Positions 16,893 to 25,269 are shown, numbered from the stretch's first letter. The stretch: 47,371 bases of DNA from Chitinophagales bacterium (GCA_015654595.1 JAATGQ010000102.1:1-47371), one strand, 5' to 3'. Numbers and translations: made by a program. The notes: generated from the letters alone by a model not told the origin.

Positions 16893-17311
16893 TATTTATT
16901 TTGAGAAAGCGGCTCCTTCACGGGGCCATTTTTGTTTGGGCCGGTTTTCGCCACCAGGTAGACGAGGATCAGCGTAAGGCACAGGGTGGACCAATACAGT
17001 TCGGACTTGGGTATCGATTGCCCTTTTTGGGCGGCTATAAAGATGACGGCTCCGACCAGGATCGGGATTTGGGTCATTATCGCAAGACGGGTAAAAAGGC
17101 CGATAAGGATAAAAAAACCACCCAGCAGGTTGGCCCAGGTGATCAGAATGGGCAGCCAATGGGTGTTGTCTTCTGCTACCCTGGTATCCCCGTACAATAC
17201 CCTGTCCAGCATAGCCGGATCGTATATGAACTGGATACCCTTAGCACAAAGGACGATCCCCAGGCCAATACGAAGAATAACCAGCCAACGCGGATGGTGC
17301 GTCTTGTTCAT
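16892..17311 (-). CDS. DoxX-family membrane protein
   Basis: A 139-residue integral membrane protein with four predicted helices. The first is WLVILRIGLGIVLCAKGIQF; the others are at about residues 50-72, 75-95 and 105-125. It contains the DoxX-like LLGGFFILIGLFTRLA segment. DoxX proteins are linked to quinone or thiol redox chemistry in some organisms; no function can be claimed here. ATG 17311 (MNKTHHPRW) is chosen; an upstream start at 17344 would run into the tandem-repeat array. It is convergent with the lipoprotein gene. Confidence 0.82.
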   Translation of the reverse strand: MNKTHHPRWLVILRIGLGIVLCAKGIQFIYDPAMLDRVLYGDTRVAEDNTHWLPILITWANLLGGFFILIGLFTRLAIMTQIPILVGAVIFIAAQKGQSIPKSELYWSTLCLTLILVYLVAKTGPNKNGPVKEPLSQNK

Positions 17312-17329
17312 GCCCTTGCGGCAGCAATA

Positions 17330-17577
17330 GCCGTGCCGCAGCACCTTACGTCGCCAATCTCAGCCGTGCCTTAGCACCTCGCGTCCCAATCTCAGCCATG
17401 CCGCAGCACCTCACCTCCCAACTTCAGCCGTGCCGCAGCACCTTACGTCGCCAATCTCAGCCGTGCCTCAGTACCTCGTGTCCCAATCTCAGCCATGCCG
17501 CAGCACCTCGCGTCTATCCTCTGCCATGCCGCAGCGCCTCGCGTCGCCAACTTCAGCCATGCCTCAGCACCGCCCCC
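17330..17577. repeat. 32-bp tandem repeat array (8 units)
   Basis: Eight imperfect units of 31-33 bases, core GCCGTGCCGCAGCACCT followed by CGTCCCAATCTCA, fill the whole gap between the DoxX start and the M61 peptidase stop (17578). Unit 4 is nearly identical to unit 1 and unit 5 to unit 2, suggesting block duplication. Small ORFs across it on both strands are by-products. Confidence 0.92.
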
Positions 17578-19401
17578 TTACTTCGCGCCAAGCCAGCTCT
17601 TCCGGAAAGCCGCGATAGCCGCGGTAACAGGCAAGCCCGCTTTTTCAAAAGTGACGACCGACAAGTTGGGATTCTCCTTTGGCGTGATCGTCCCCGTCTT
17701 TTCTTCGCCGCGATGCAGCCAGCGGATAGCCACCGCGGTACCCTGATGCAGGCGTCCCAGCAGGTTAGACAATTCCTGATACGTTCTTATGTCTTGATTG
17801 TCAATAGACAAAATCTTGTCGTCGACGTCCAGACCCGCGTCATACAGCGGCGTACCGCGCTTCGTGTTGGCCTCGAGGATCAGCCCCTCCCTTTCGGTAT
17901 ATTGTTCAGCGCCGATCCATGCCTTGCTTTCCTCCGTCTTTTTCAACAACAGCCCGGCAGGCTTCAGCAGCGCGGCATAGTCGATAGGCGCATGCCCATA
18001 GATATACTGGGTAAAGAAGTCGGCGGCGAATTTTTTGTCACCGGTGACGGCAGCCAGCACGTCCTGCAAACCGGATACGTTATAGGGAAGCTCCGGTTTT
18101 CCAAACCTTCGCCAGACGGCTGACATGTACTCATCCAGACTCTTATTAAACCGCGCCCTCAACTCCAGATCGAGCGCCAGCGCGATCGCACCGCCATAAG
18201 GATAATAAGAGGTATAGAAATTGGGATAATTGGTCTTGTCTACAGCAACGCCGGCATCCACAAAGACGGCCATCTCGCTGCTTTCCACAGGGGAATAGCC
18301 CTGTGCCCCCGGCGTATTGACCTTGATATTGATCAGGCTGGCAATGGTAGTGTGGAGATAGTCGGTGTCCTTTTCATAACCCGCCCGCATCACCATCAGA
18401 CCGCCATAATATTGGGTAAACCCTTCGGCAAACCAAAGCTCATAGCTCATGTTGCTCTTCTCAAAGTTGAAAGGCTCGAGGGTTTTGGGTCTGATCCTTT
18501 TCACATTCCAACAATGAAAGAACTCGTGCGCAAACACATCCAGCATCCGGTTCTCGCCCTTGAAGGCCGCCGGGATGGAGATCATCGTGGAATTGCGGTG
18601 CTCCATACCGTCGCCGTGTACATAGGGATTGATACTGGCTAAAAAGGTATAAGCGCCATAGTCATAAGCCGGCGTCTCGCCAAAAACGGCTTGTTCCTGC
18701 TTTACGATGTTTTGTACCTTTTCGGAAAAGCTGGTAAACGTGCTGTCATCCCCCGCGCCGTCAAGCGCGATCCGGAAGGCATAGACCTTGCCGTCGGGGT
18801 TTTTGATATCCCATTTGCGATAGCGCAGCGGTCCGATCTTCGTGGGGCAGTCCATGAAATACTGGAAGCTGCGGGCCTGGAAGGTCAGCGGGTCGCCGGT
18901 TGGCTGCAGCTGGGTAGCGACAGTCCAATGCCATTCTTCGGGGATGTTGAAATGGATGGTAATGGGGATATTGTCCAGCCCCTTCATCCAAAGAAATGCC
19001 GCCGGCATATTCAGATGAACGCCGCCGGGGTCGATACCGGCATAAGTACCGTCGGCATAGTTGGCATAGAGCGTATACTTTACCCGGATATAACCGGAGT
19101 GGTGGGAGATCTCGTAGACATCGCCGTCGACACGGTTAACCGTCAGCGGTTTGCCGTTCTGATCATAAGCATGGAGATCATAGATATTTTTTCCGAACTC
19201 ATGCGTCGCATAACGCCCGGGGGAAGAACGGCTCATCCGAACCGTGGCTGTCCGCGTGGGGACATCGCTGACGATCAATTCGACTTGCGCTTCGTGGTGG
19301 ACGATGTTTGGAAAAGAGACAATATAACTGATGCGTTGTCCATACGCCCATTGCAGAGAAAAGGCCAGGATCAAAAGGAGCCCGATGCGTGTAGTGGTCA
19401 T
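17578..19401 (-). CDS. M61-family metallopeptidase with PDZ domain
   Basis: Secreted zinc aminopeptidase of the glycyl aminopeptidase family (M61), 607 residues. A signal peptide (RIGLLLILAFSLQWAYG) ends near residue 21. An N-terminal beta-sandwich precedes the catalytic domain. The zinc motif HEFFH is at 292-296 (FAHEFFHCWNVKRIRP), and the third ligand Glu326 is in LWFAEGFTQYYGGL. The substrate-facing GMEHRNST is at about 265. A C-terminal PDZ domain (about 500-580) contains GTPLYDAGLDVDDKILSIDN. All catalytic residues are present. Its stop abuts the tandem array. It probably acts in the periplasm on short peptides with small N-terminal residues. Confidence 0.92.
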   Translation of the reverse strand: MTTTRIGLLLILAFSLQWAYGQRISYIVSFPNIVHHEAQVELIVSDVPTRTATVRMSRSSPGRYATHEFGKNIYDLHAYDQNGKPLTVNRVDGDVYEISHHSGYIRVKYTLYANYADGTYAGIDPGGVHLNMPAAFLWMKGLDNIPITIHFNIPEEWHWTVATQLQPTGDPLTFQARSFQYFMDCPTKIGPLRYRKWDIKNPDGKVYAFRIALDGAGDDSTFTSFSEKVQNIVKQEQAVFGETPAYDYGAYTFLASINPYVHGDGMEHRNSTMISIPAAFKGENRMLDVFAHEFFHCWNVKRIRPKTLEPFNFEKSNMSYELWFAEGFTQYYGGLMVMRAGYEKDTDYLHTTIASLINIKVNTPGAQGYSPVESSEMAVFVDAGVAVDKTNYPNFYTSYYPYGGAIALALDLELRARFNKSLDEYMSAVWRRFGKPELPYNVSGLQDVLAAVTGDKKFAADFFTQYIYGHAPIDYAALLKPAGLLLKKTEESKAWIGAEQYTEREGLILEANTKRGTPLYDAGLDVDDKILSIDNQDIRTYQELSNLLGRLHQGTAVAIRWLHRGEEKTGTITPKENPNLSVVTFEKAGLPVTAAIAAFRKSWLGAK

Positions 19402-19488
19402 AAAACAGAGAAAAATTAGCCGAATATAGCTAATTGGGGCATTGGTCGCGCATTATCGGTAAAAAATGGCCGGAACAGCTCCATCGGC

Positions 19489-19860
19489 TTAATGCCCGTG
19501 CATCAGCAGGAACTTCCGGATGACAAGATAGGCGATGATACAGAGGGTGATAACGACCACCAGGATGACCAGCTGCCAGGGATCATCCTTTAAGCGTCGT
19601 TTAAGCCGGCGCTGTTTCTTTTTCTCGAGGCTTTTCTGCATACTGGCATTGAGATCGTCCACATAGGTCTGCATGTCTTTTTTATCGCGCAGCTGCTGCA
19701 GTCCTTCTACCGCATCGTTCAGGAATTGATTATCAGCCATGGAGCGTTCCAACTCGTGGAGCGATTCCCCGCTGAGTTTGCCATTCAGGTAGTCCATCAA
19801 CTGTTGGTTGTCGATGTCCTTATTGCTGTTGGCTAATATGTTCAGAATATCTTTGTTCAT
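19489..19860 (-). CDS. Putative membrane anti-sigma factor
   Basis: A protein of 123 residues from ATG 19860 (MNKDILNILANSNKDIDNQQ). It has a soluble N-terminal helical region with a motif resembling other Bacteroidota anti-sigma proteins (LMDYLNGKLSGESLHELERS), a basic patch (KKKQRRLKRRLK), and one C-terminal membrane helix (LVILVVVITLCIIAYLVI). It follows the sigma factor gene with a 1-base gap; alternative starts at 19872 or 19878 would overlap it. Position, topology and basic juxtamembrane segment suggest it tethers and inhibits that sigma factor. No zinc anti-sigma HxxxCxxC motif is seen, so the assignment is inferred from context. Confidence 0.7.
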   Translation of the reverse strand: MNKDILNILANSNKDIDNQQLMDYLNGKLSGESLHELERSMADNQFLNDAVEGLQQLRDKKDMQTYVDDLNASMQKSLEKKKQRRLKRRLKDDPWQLVILVVVITLCIIAYLVIRKFLLMHGH

Positions 19861-19861
19861 G

Positions 19862-20413
19862 TCATTGTGCATTTTCACGGGCCTTTTTCTCCATTAACAG
19901 CCGGAGATTGCGTTTACCGTTCTGTATATAGCTCTTGACCTGCATCAGGCTAAACCCGGTAGATGCCGCAATATCCTGGTAGGATCGTTTTTCCAGGTAA
20001 AACAAAATTACGCAGAGTTTTTGCTCTTTCCCCAGTTCGTCGAGGGATTCTCCCATCAGCCGAAGCTGCTGTTCTTTTTCCTGGTGGCTGCTCTTCCCCG
20101 GTTCTTCATCCCAGGCGGCCAGCATATTGTCGGAAAGTTCCGCCTTATGCCCATGCTGATCACGCAGCTTCATCAGACAGTGGTTTCGGGCGATCGTATA
20201 GATCCAGGATTTGAAAAAGGTAACGCGGTATTTGCCCAGTTCGGAGATGACTTTGACAAATATGTGCTGGACGCAGTCCTTGGCTTCTTCTTCCTCTTTG
20301 ATGTACTTCATACAGACACCCAGCAGCAGCAGCGTGTAACGTTGTAAAAGGATGCCCAGCCACGCATTATCCCGGTCGGTATAGTAGCGGTCCAGCAGTT
20401 CCTGGTCGGTCAT
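19862..20413 (-). CDS. ECF-type RNA polymerase sigma factor
   Basis: Sigma-70 family, extracytoplasmic function type, 183 residues from ATG 20413 (MTDQELLDRYY). Region 2 contains CMKYIKEEEEAKDCVQHIFV and YRVTFFKSWIYTIARNHCLM. Region 4 contains LDELGKEQKLCVILFYLEKR and the helix-turn-helix YQDIAASTGFSLMQVKSYIQ. An in-frame TTG at 20437 would add eight residues. It is immediately followed by a predicted membrane anti-sigma gene and is divergent from the NlpC/P60 peptidase, which may be one of its targets. The inducing signal is unknown. Confidence 0.9.
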   Translation of the reverse strand: MTDQELLDRYYTDRDNAWLGILLQRYTLLLLGVCMKYIKEEEEAKDCVQHIFVKVISELGKYRVTFFKSWIYTIARNHCLMKLRDQHGHKAELSDNMLAAWDEEPGKSSHQEKEQQLRLMGESLDELGKEQKLCVILFYLEKRSYQDIAASTGFSLMQVKSYIQNGKRNLRLLMEKKARENAQ

Positions 20414-20567
20414 ATGGTGGTATGGATCTTTCTTCAAACGAAAAGGATGATGATATACTACTTAGATGCGAATTGGGCAAAAATTCACAAAAACTTTATC
20501 TCAAACGCGTTAACAAAGCCGTTAGTATAAAATTTTGCCATCCTTGAACCATTCTTTAATTTTCCGT

Positions 20568-21350
20568 ATGATCAGAGCTATTTGCTGTGTGCCAGTAAGC
20601 CCTTTAAGAGCAGAACCTTCCCATCGGTCAGAGATGGTGAGTCAGCTTGTCTTCGGAGAATGCTGCGAGATAATCGGGCAAGGAAAGGAGAACTGGATCC
20701 GTCTTCGGGTAAAATATGACGGCTATGAGGGATGGTGTACATCGGCGCATGTGGTTGAAGTGAATGAGGAAGAGTATGAATCGACGGGCTGTACGCTCGC
20801 TGCCGACTGGGTAACGGCGCTGGAATACAACGGGCATCCAATGATGGTGCCGATGGGAGCGCAGCTGACAGGGATGAAGAATGGAAAGGCACACTGGCGC
20901 AAAAACCAGGTTCATTTCAAGGGGAAGGGCTGGGACCCGGCGGCGGCCTTGACCGATCCCAAATCGATCCGGCAGCTGACGTATAAATTTCTCAACTCGC
21001 CCTATCTGTGGGGCGGCCGCACTGTCTTTGGCCTCGACTGCAGCGGGTTTACCCAGATGATCTTTAAGTTCCTGAATGTTCCCTTGCTTAGAGATGCTTC
21101 ACAGCAGGCAGGGCAGGGGGAGCCGGTTGGTTTCCTGGAAGAGACAAAGACCGGGGATCTGGCTTTTTTTGACAACGAAGAAGGCAGGATCACGCATGTC
21201 GGGATACTGCTCAACAGTCATGAGATCATCCACGCTTCGGGCAAGGTCCGGATCGATAAAATAGACAATATGGGGATCGTTCAGTCTGAAACCTTTCAAC
21301 GTACCCATCATCTGCGGGTCATCAAACGATTCCTGACCGAAGATCAATAG
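20568..21350 (+). CDS. NlpC/P60 (C40) peptidase with SH3-like N-domain
   Basis: Peptidoglycan endopeptidase or amidase of the C40 family, about 260 residues. The N-terminal ~60 residues form a bacterial SH3-like domain (SEMVSQLVFGECCEIIG, GYEGWCTSAHV), and a second SH3-like segment covers about 85-125. The catalytic domain has YLWGGRTVFGLDCSGFTQ with Cys158, His210 in RITHVGILL, and polar His222 in IIHASG. No signal peptide is seen, so it may be cytoplasmic and act on recycled muropeptides, as in YkfC-like enzymes. ATG 20568 is used; the upstream TTG adds unconserved residues. Confidence 0.9.
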   Translation: MIRAICCVPVSPLRAEPSHRSEMVSQLVFGECCEIIGQGKENWIRLRVKYDGYEGWCTSAHVVEVNEEEYESTGCTLAADWVTALEYNGHPMMVPMGAQLTGMKNGKAHWRKNQVHFKGKGWDPAAALTDPKSIRQLTYKFLNSPYLWGGRTVFGLDCSGFTQMIFKFLNVPLLRDASQQAGQGEPVGFLEETKTGDLAFFDNEEGRITHVGILLNSHEIIHASGKVRIDKIDNMGIVQSETFQRTHHLRVIKRFLTEDQ

Positions 21351-21374
21351 CAAAACAATCGTTGGGAAAAGAAA

Positions 21375-21398
21375 GGCGGTCCGCCGCGGCGGACCGCC
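21375..21398 (-). terminator. Terminator of ppa
   Basis: An 11-bp GC-rich stem GGCGGTCCGCC / GGCGGACCGCC with a 2-base loop. The following minus-strand sequence TTTCTTTTCCC is T-rich. It lies 9 bases past the pyrophosphatase stop codon and also faces the end of the convergent NlpC/P60 gene. Confidence 0.8.
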
Positions 21399-21406
21399 GG
21401 GAGAGA

Positions 21407-21946
21407 TTATTTGTAGTGCTCCTTATAGGAGTTGGCTGCGTCTTCGATGATCTTGATCGCGGTGGCTTTATCACCGAACTCTTCTACGACAACCATTTTG
21501 TTCTCGAGCTTTTTATATTCTTCAAAAAAATGACGGAGTTCTTCAAAGAAGTGCTTTGGCAGCTCTTCCAGGTTGTTATAGTGATTGACGCTGGGATCGT
21601 GGGCGGCAACGGCAATGATCTTGTCGTCGGAGTCGCCGTTGTCGATCATCTGCATGACGCCGATGACCTTTGCTTCTACCAGACACAGCGCTTGAACCGA
21701 AAGAGAAGTGATCACTAGGATGTCCAGCGGATCCTTGTCTTCACCGAGTGTACGGGGGATAAAGCCGTAGTTGACGGGATAGTAGAAGGAAGAATAGATC
21801 ACGCGGTCCAATTTAAGCAAGCCGGATTCTTTGTCGATCTCGTACTTTGCTCTTGAACCCTGGGGAATCTCAATGATCGCATTAACCACCCTGGGAGCGC
21901 TTTCACCGACGGGTACGCCATGCCAGGGATGTGAAGTTGTCATCAT
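21407..21946 (-). CDS. ppa: Inorganic pyrophosphatase (class I)
   Basis: Hydrolyses pyrophosphate to two phosphates, pulling nucleotide and amino-acyl activation reactions forward. The 179-residue product carries the family I core: [34 protein letters not shown] and the metal site [13 protein letters not shown] (D-x-D-P-x-x-D), then [17 protein letters not shown]. Length and order fit the soluble bacterial PPase. Both ATG codons at 21946 and 21943 could start it. A TAGGTTTG -7 box is at 21974-21981. Confidence 0.95.
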   Translation of the reverse strand: MMTTSHPWHGVPVGESAPRVVNAIIEIPQGSRAKYEIDKESGLLKLDRVIYSSFYYPVNYGFIPRTLGEDKDPLDILVITSLSVQALCLVEAKVIGVMQMIDNGDSDDKIIAVAAHDPSVNHYNNLEELPKHFFEELRHFFEEYKKLENKMVVVEEFGDKATAIKIIEDAANSYKEHYK

Positions 21947-21973
21947 AGTCGTGTAGTGCTGTTATTAGTTGCG

Positions 21974-21981
21974 CAAACCTA
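21974..21981 (-). promoter_or_regulatory. -7 promoter box for ppa
   Basis: TAGGTTTG on the minus strand matches TAnnTTTG. The start would be near 21967, with a leader of about 20 bases. Confidence 0.5.
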
Positions 21982-22007
21982 CTGCATATAGGCAGAGGAA
22001 AAAAATT

Positions 22008-23306
22008 TCATTTGTCAAACAAACCGCGTCCAATCTTAGGGATGGCAATGCGTTGCGCACTGTAGATACCCGAATGACCGCTGAAATAATAGGCGGTAAA
22101 ACAGGCGACAGCATAGTACAGGACGGGCGCCGGACCAAAGAGTTCGACACCCATGATCGTACATGCAACAGGCGTATTGGTTGCGCCGGCAAAGACCGCT
22201 ATAAAGCCAAGGCCTGCCATCAGATCGATAGGGGCGCCTGTCAGCGTTCCCAGCGCATTGCCCAGCGCTGCTCCGACGAAGAACAGCGGTGTAACCTCTC
22301 CTCCCTTAAATCCCGTGCCAAGTGTGATGGCGGTGAATAAAAGCTTCAAGAACCAGCTGAAATAAGAAGCGCCTCCGGCGCCAAAACAGGCGATGATCGA
22401 CACCGAGTGGATATCCTTCCCCGTTACGCCAAGACTGAGGTAATCCTGCGTACCAACGATGAACGTCAGCCCGATGATGACGACACCGCCTGCGGCAGGG
22501 ATAAGCCAGTCCGGTTTGATCCATTTTTTGCTGTAATGTTTGATGCCATCGGTCAGATGCGCAAAGCCGCTGCCCGCAAGCCCGGACAGGATGCCGAGTC
22601 CAATCACCTGCGCCAGCAGCAGGAAGTCGAAGTGGACAAAAGGAACCAGCGTATTGGCTTTTTCGACGAAATGGATGGCATAGGCCGTGTGATGTATGCC
22701 CCACGAGGCACAGACGACGTCGGCCAGAACCGCTGCGATCAGGCACGGCACGAGTGCATTGTATTGGATACGGCCAATGGCCAGCACTTCCATCGCGAAT
22801 ATGGCTCCCGTGACCGGGGTGCCAAAGACGGCGCCAAAGCCTGCGGCAATACCCGTGGTCAGCAGCAGACGGGTGTCCTCGGCAGAAAGGCGGAGCCGGC
22901 GGGCAAAGAATTGGGCGATACTGCCGCCGATCTGTACTGCTGTGCCTTCTCTGCCGGCCGAGCCGCCAAAAAGATGGGTGATCACCGTAGTCGCCAGGAC
23001 CAGCGGGGCCATCCGGGCGGGGACACCGCCGCCGGGCTCGTGTATCTCATTCATGATCAGGTTGTTGCCGGCCTCGGAATTTTTGCCGGCCAGCCGGTAG
23101 AGCCAATAGATGGCGACCCCGGCCAAGGGCAGACCGTACAGCAGCCAGGGATAATCCCAGCGGATATGGATGGCCTTATCCAGCAGCCACAGAAAAACAG
23201 CTACGAGAGAACCGGCAACGAGCGATACGGGAAGGATGAGCAGGGTCCAGCGGATCAGATAGATGGTAATAGGGAACTGCTCAAAAGAACGGAATAGCTT
23301 TTTCAT
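22008..23306 (-). CDS. CLC-F type fluoride/proton antiporter
   Basis: Exports fluoride in exchange for protons across the inner membrane. The 432-residue protein has the CLC fold. [15 protein letters not shown] carries the gating Glu120, and [11 protein letters not shown] (about 81-91) replaces the Ser-containing GSGIP filter of chloride CLCs, as in fluoride-specific members. [20 protein letters not shown] and [19 protein letters not shown] are further CLC-F signatures. It is preceded by a fluoride riboswitch, which independently fixes the substrate. A general annotation as chloride channel would be misleading. It is monocistronic. Confidence 0.93.
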   Translation of the reverse strand: MKKLFRSFEQFPITIYLIRWTLLILPVSLVAGSLVAVFLWLLDKAIHIRWDYPWLLYGLPLAGVAIYWLYRLAGKNSEAGNNLIMNEIHEPGGGVPARMAPLVLATTVITHLFGGSAGREGTAVQIGGSIAQFFARRLRLSAEDTRLLLTTGIAAGFGAVFGTPVTGAIFAMEVLAIGRIQYNALVPCLIAAVLADVVCASWGIHHTAYAIHFVEKANTLVPFVHFDFLLLAQVIGLGILSGLAGSGFAHLTDGIKHYSKKWIKPDWLIPAAGGVVIIGLTFIVGTQDYLSLGVTGKDIHSVSIIACFGAGGASYFSWFLKLLFTAITLGTGFKGGEVTPLFFVGAALGNALGTLTGAPIDLMAGLGFIAVFAGATNTPVACTIMGVELFGPAPVLYYAVACFTAYYFSGHSGIYSAQRIAIPKIGRGLFDK

Positions 23307-23349
23307 GCCTGCAAAAGGTTAATTGTGTGGTGTTACAATATTTGCAGGC
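23307..23349 (-). promoter_or_regulatory. Riboswitch expression platform: start-masking helix
   Basis: GCCUGCAAA at the aptamer 3' end (23349-23341) is exactly complementary to UUUGCAGGC (23315-23307), the nine bases directly before the AUG at 23306. An inner AUUGU / ACAAU pairing extends the hairpin. Forming it should block initiation and disrupt the aptamer 3' strand; fluoride should favour the aptamer and free the start. This predicts a translational ON switch. Confidence 0.75.
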
Positions 23350-23412
23350 GCCATCAGCCCTCGATCCTGTTATCGGATGGGCGGTTTATAGAAGGAAGAC
23401 ACCATTTCCTTA
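23340..23412 (-). ncRNA. Fluoride riboswitch (crcB motif)
   Basis: On the minus strand the RNA reads GGAAAUGGUGUCUUCC, then AUAAACCGCCC, a small hairpin AUCC..GGAU, and GGGCUGAUGGCGCCU. These match the conserved parts of the crcB motif (AUGG, UUCC, AACCGCC, GCUGAUGRCnCC), with GGUGUC able to pair with GGCGCC and CCGCCC with GGGC. It starts at the predicted transcription start and precedes a CLC-F gene, one of its standard targets. Confidence 0.92.
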
Positions 23413-23418
23413 TCGGGG

Positions 23419-23426
23419 CAAAGGTA
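23419..23426 (-). promoter_or_regulatory. -7 promoter box for the CLC-F gene
   Basis: TACCTTTG on the minus strand matches TAnnTTTG. Transcription would start near 23412, exactly where the riboswitch begins. The upstream promoter part overlaps the 3' end of the 23447 lipoprotein gene. Confidence 0.6.
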
Positions 23427-23446
23427 CACCGAAGGTGGAAAAAATC

Positions 23447-23845
23447 CTATTTTCTGTTTAAAATCTCTTTCAGGTCGACCAGCCATTCCCCATTGACCTT
23501 TACGACGCGGATAGTGGTCGTGTCCTTCTTGTAGGAGTTGGCGTAAGTATAGGAGGTCACGGAGTCGTTGAGGGTCTGTATGTTGATCGGGAGGATCTCG
23601 GCTTCCTTGTATCCTTTTTGTTCGTCAGCGGAGAGGCTGGCGTAGTCCTTTTTCCATTTGTTGAACAGCAGCTGGTTAGTAGAGTCAGCATAAAGGTAGA
23701 AGCTGGCTTTCTCGTAGTTGCCGTCGAGGGAGGCGCGAATAAATTCGCGGCCTGCGTCCTGGGCGTCTTCGGCTTTCTTAAATGAATGGGAGTCGCCGCA
23801 TGATGCCAGCACCAATAGAGCCGGAAGGATAAATTTTTGGATCAT
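23447..23845 (-). CDS. Small lipoprotein, DUF4878-like
   Basis: A 132-residue lipoprotein precursor (MIQKFILPALLVLASCGDSH; lipobox LASC, Cys16) with a compact domain resembling the NTF2-like DUF4878 fold: AQDAGREFIRASLDGNYEKA at the start and TTIRVVKVNGEWLVDLKEIL at the end. Its function is unknown; such proteins sit at the inner face of the outer membrane. The -7 box (TATTTTTG, 23850-23857) lies only 5 bases upstream of the ATG, so the transcript could be leaderless. That box also overlaps the phoH terminator. Confidence 0.75.
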   Translation of the reverse strand: MIQKFILPALLVLASCGDSHSFKKAEDAQDAGREFIRASLDGNYEKASFYLYADSTNQLLFNKWKKDYASLSADEQKGYKEAEILPINIQTLNDSVTSYTYANSYKKDTTTIRVVKVNGEWLVDLKEILNRK

Positions 23846-23856
23846 GTAGCAAAAAT

Positions 23857-23882
23857 AGGCGGCTAAGATAAATTAGCCGCCT
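23857..23882 (-). terminator. Terminator of phoH
   Basis: A 10-bp perfect stem AGGCGGCTAA / TTAGCCGCCT with a 6-base loop, followed on the minus strand by ATTTTTG. It begins 8 bases after the phoH stop. The T-run is at the same time the -7 box TATTTTTG (23850-23857) of the next gene. Confidence 0.85.
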
Positions 23883-23889
23883 GTTTTAA

Positions 23890-24900
23890 CTATTTATTTT
23901 CTGGTTTTACCAATCGCGGGCGCTGGTCGGGATGAGCTTCCTCGTGCTCCTGTTTATCCTTGTCATAGGCCCTGATGATGGCTTTTACAAGGCGGTGACG
24001 AACAACGTCTTCTTCATCCAGCTCGATATGAGCGATGCCGTCGATGTTCTGGAGGATGTACAGCGCTTTGGCCAGACCGCTTTTCTGGTTCTTTGGCAGG
24101 TCGATCTGTGTCAGGTCGCCTGTGATGATGGCCTTGGCGTTGGCGCCGATACGGGTCAGGAACATTTTCAGCTGAAGGTCCGTTGCATTCTGGGCTTCGT
24201 CAAGGATGATAAAGGCGTTGTCGAGCGTACGCCCGCGCATGTAGGCGAGGGGGGCGATCTCGATGGTCCGGGTGCTCATATAATAGCCCAGCTTGTCCGC
24301 GGGTATCATGTCATCCAGCGCATCGTAAAGAGGACGCAGATAAGGGTCGATCTTTTCTTTCAGATCACCAGGCAGAAAACCAAGGCTTTCCCCGGCTTCC
24401 ACGGCAGGGCGTGTCAGGATAATCTTCTTTACCAGCTTGTTTTTCAATGCTCTTACGGCCAGGGCAACCGCGGTATAGGTCTTACCGGTACCAGCGGGCC
24501 CGATGGCAAACACGATGTCGTTCTTCTCTGCAGCGCCAACCATTTTCTTCTGGTTGATCGTCCGGGCTCTTACGGTTTTGCCATTCGGTCCAAACACCAG
24601 GATATCGTTGGGATGCCGGTCGACGAAATTGTCGACAGTCTCGGCGTCATCACCGCCCAGGATCTGCTCGAAATAGTTCTCGCTGACATGTCCGTTTCGT
24701 TCCAGGTACTGCACCAGCAGGTCAATTTTCTCCTTTGCTGTACCTACCTGCTCGGGTGAGCCGCTCAATTTGATCTGGGTTCCCCGGGATAGAATTTTCA
24801 GTAAAGGGAATTTCTTTTTGAGGATGTCTAACTTGCCGTTATTAACGCCGAAAAATTCGATGGGGTTAACGGTTTCCAGGTTGATAATTGTTTCAGTCAA
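23890..24900 (-). CDS. phoH: PhoH-family ATPase
   Basis: Predicted P-loop ATPase of the PhoH/YbeZ group, linked to RNA metabolism. The 336-residue protein has an N-terminal KH-like segment (LLKILSRGTQIKLSGSPEQV), Walker A GPAGTGKTY at about 134-142, and Walker B AFIILDEAQNATDLQLKMFL. ITGDLTQIDLP and the C-terminal DVVRHRLVKAIIRAYDK complete the family signature. The start appears to be TTG at 24900; the frame has no upstream ATG or GTG before a stop. A partner ybeY is not adjacent. A terminator follows. Confidence 0.93.
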   Translation of the reverse strand: MTETIINLETVNPIEFFGVNNGKLDILKKKFPLLKILSRGTQIKLSGSPEQVGTAKEKIDLLVQYLERNGHVSENYFEQILGGDDAETVDNFVDRHPNDILVFGPNGKTVRARTINQKKMVGAAEKNDIVFAIGPAGTGKTYTAVALAVRALKNKLVKKIILTRPAVEAGESLGFLPGDLKEKIDPYLRPLYDALDDMIPADKLGYYMSTRTIEIAPLAYMRGRTLDNAFIILDEAQNATDLQLKMFLTRIGANAKAIITGDLTQIDLPKNQKSGLAKALYILQNIDGIAHIELDEEDVVRHRLVKAIIRAYDKDKQEHEEAHPDQRPRLVKPENK

Positions 24901-25269
24901 ATTGAAGTCTTTTAGAGTTTTCTGAATATTTTCACTTGGGTTAAGACTCGGATTTTAGTGAGTGATAACGCTGATATTCCGGCTTCTTGCAGGGATCAAT
25001 TGGTACTTGACCAAATTTAACTCCAGAGCCCCTTTTTTCCTACTATTCTTATTAACAAGGTGTGAATTTCGCGGGTCGTTTTTTTTTCCTATGTTTGTCC
25101 TCTGCTAATCGTTAGCCTCCTTTTTTAAGTGCCTCGCTGAACCTCCCAGAAAGATTACAATCAATTTACGATTTTGTTCGTAAGTCATGACTGGACAATT
25201 TCCAGGTTGGCTGAATTTCACCCAAAATTGGGCCGGTCGTAGTTGCTTGACTTAAAACGTTACTCTAGG
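24901..25269. other. Divergent intergenic region phoH / TPR kinase
   Basis: About 370 bases, AT-rich toward phoH. On the plus strand TATGTTTG (25090-25097) matches the -7 consensus and could drive the kinase gene with a leader of about 165 bases. A small palindrome CCCAAAATTGGG lies at 25221-25232. No ORF or RNA gene is supported. Confidence 0.45.

Noticed and set aside
17330..17577. Possible CRISPR array
   Set aside because: Units follow each other directly with no unique spacers, the sequence drifts between units, and no cas genes occur in the window.
17398..18123. A plus-strand frame through the 32-bp repeats and into M61
   Set aside because: It is composed of repeat-derived and antisense residues, with no start context.
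22008..23306. Plain chloride channel annotation for the CLC gene
   Set aside because: The filter region and the fluoride riboswitch leader both point to the CLC-F branch.
25221..25232. Palindrome CCCAAAATTGGG upstream of the TPR kinase as an operator
   Set aside because: It is short, single and not near the -7 box; chance is a sufficient explanation.
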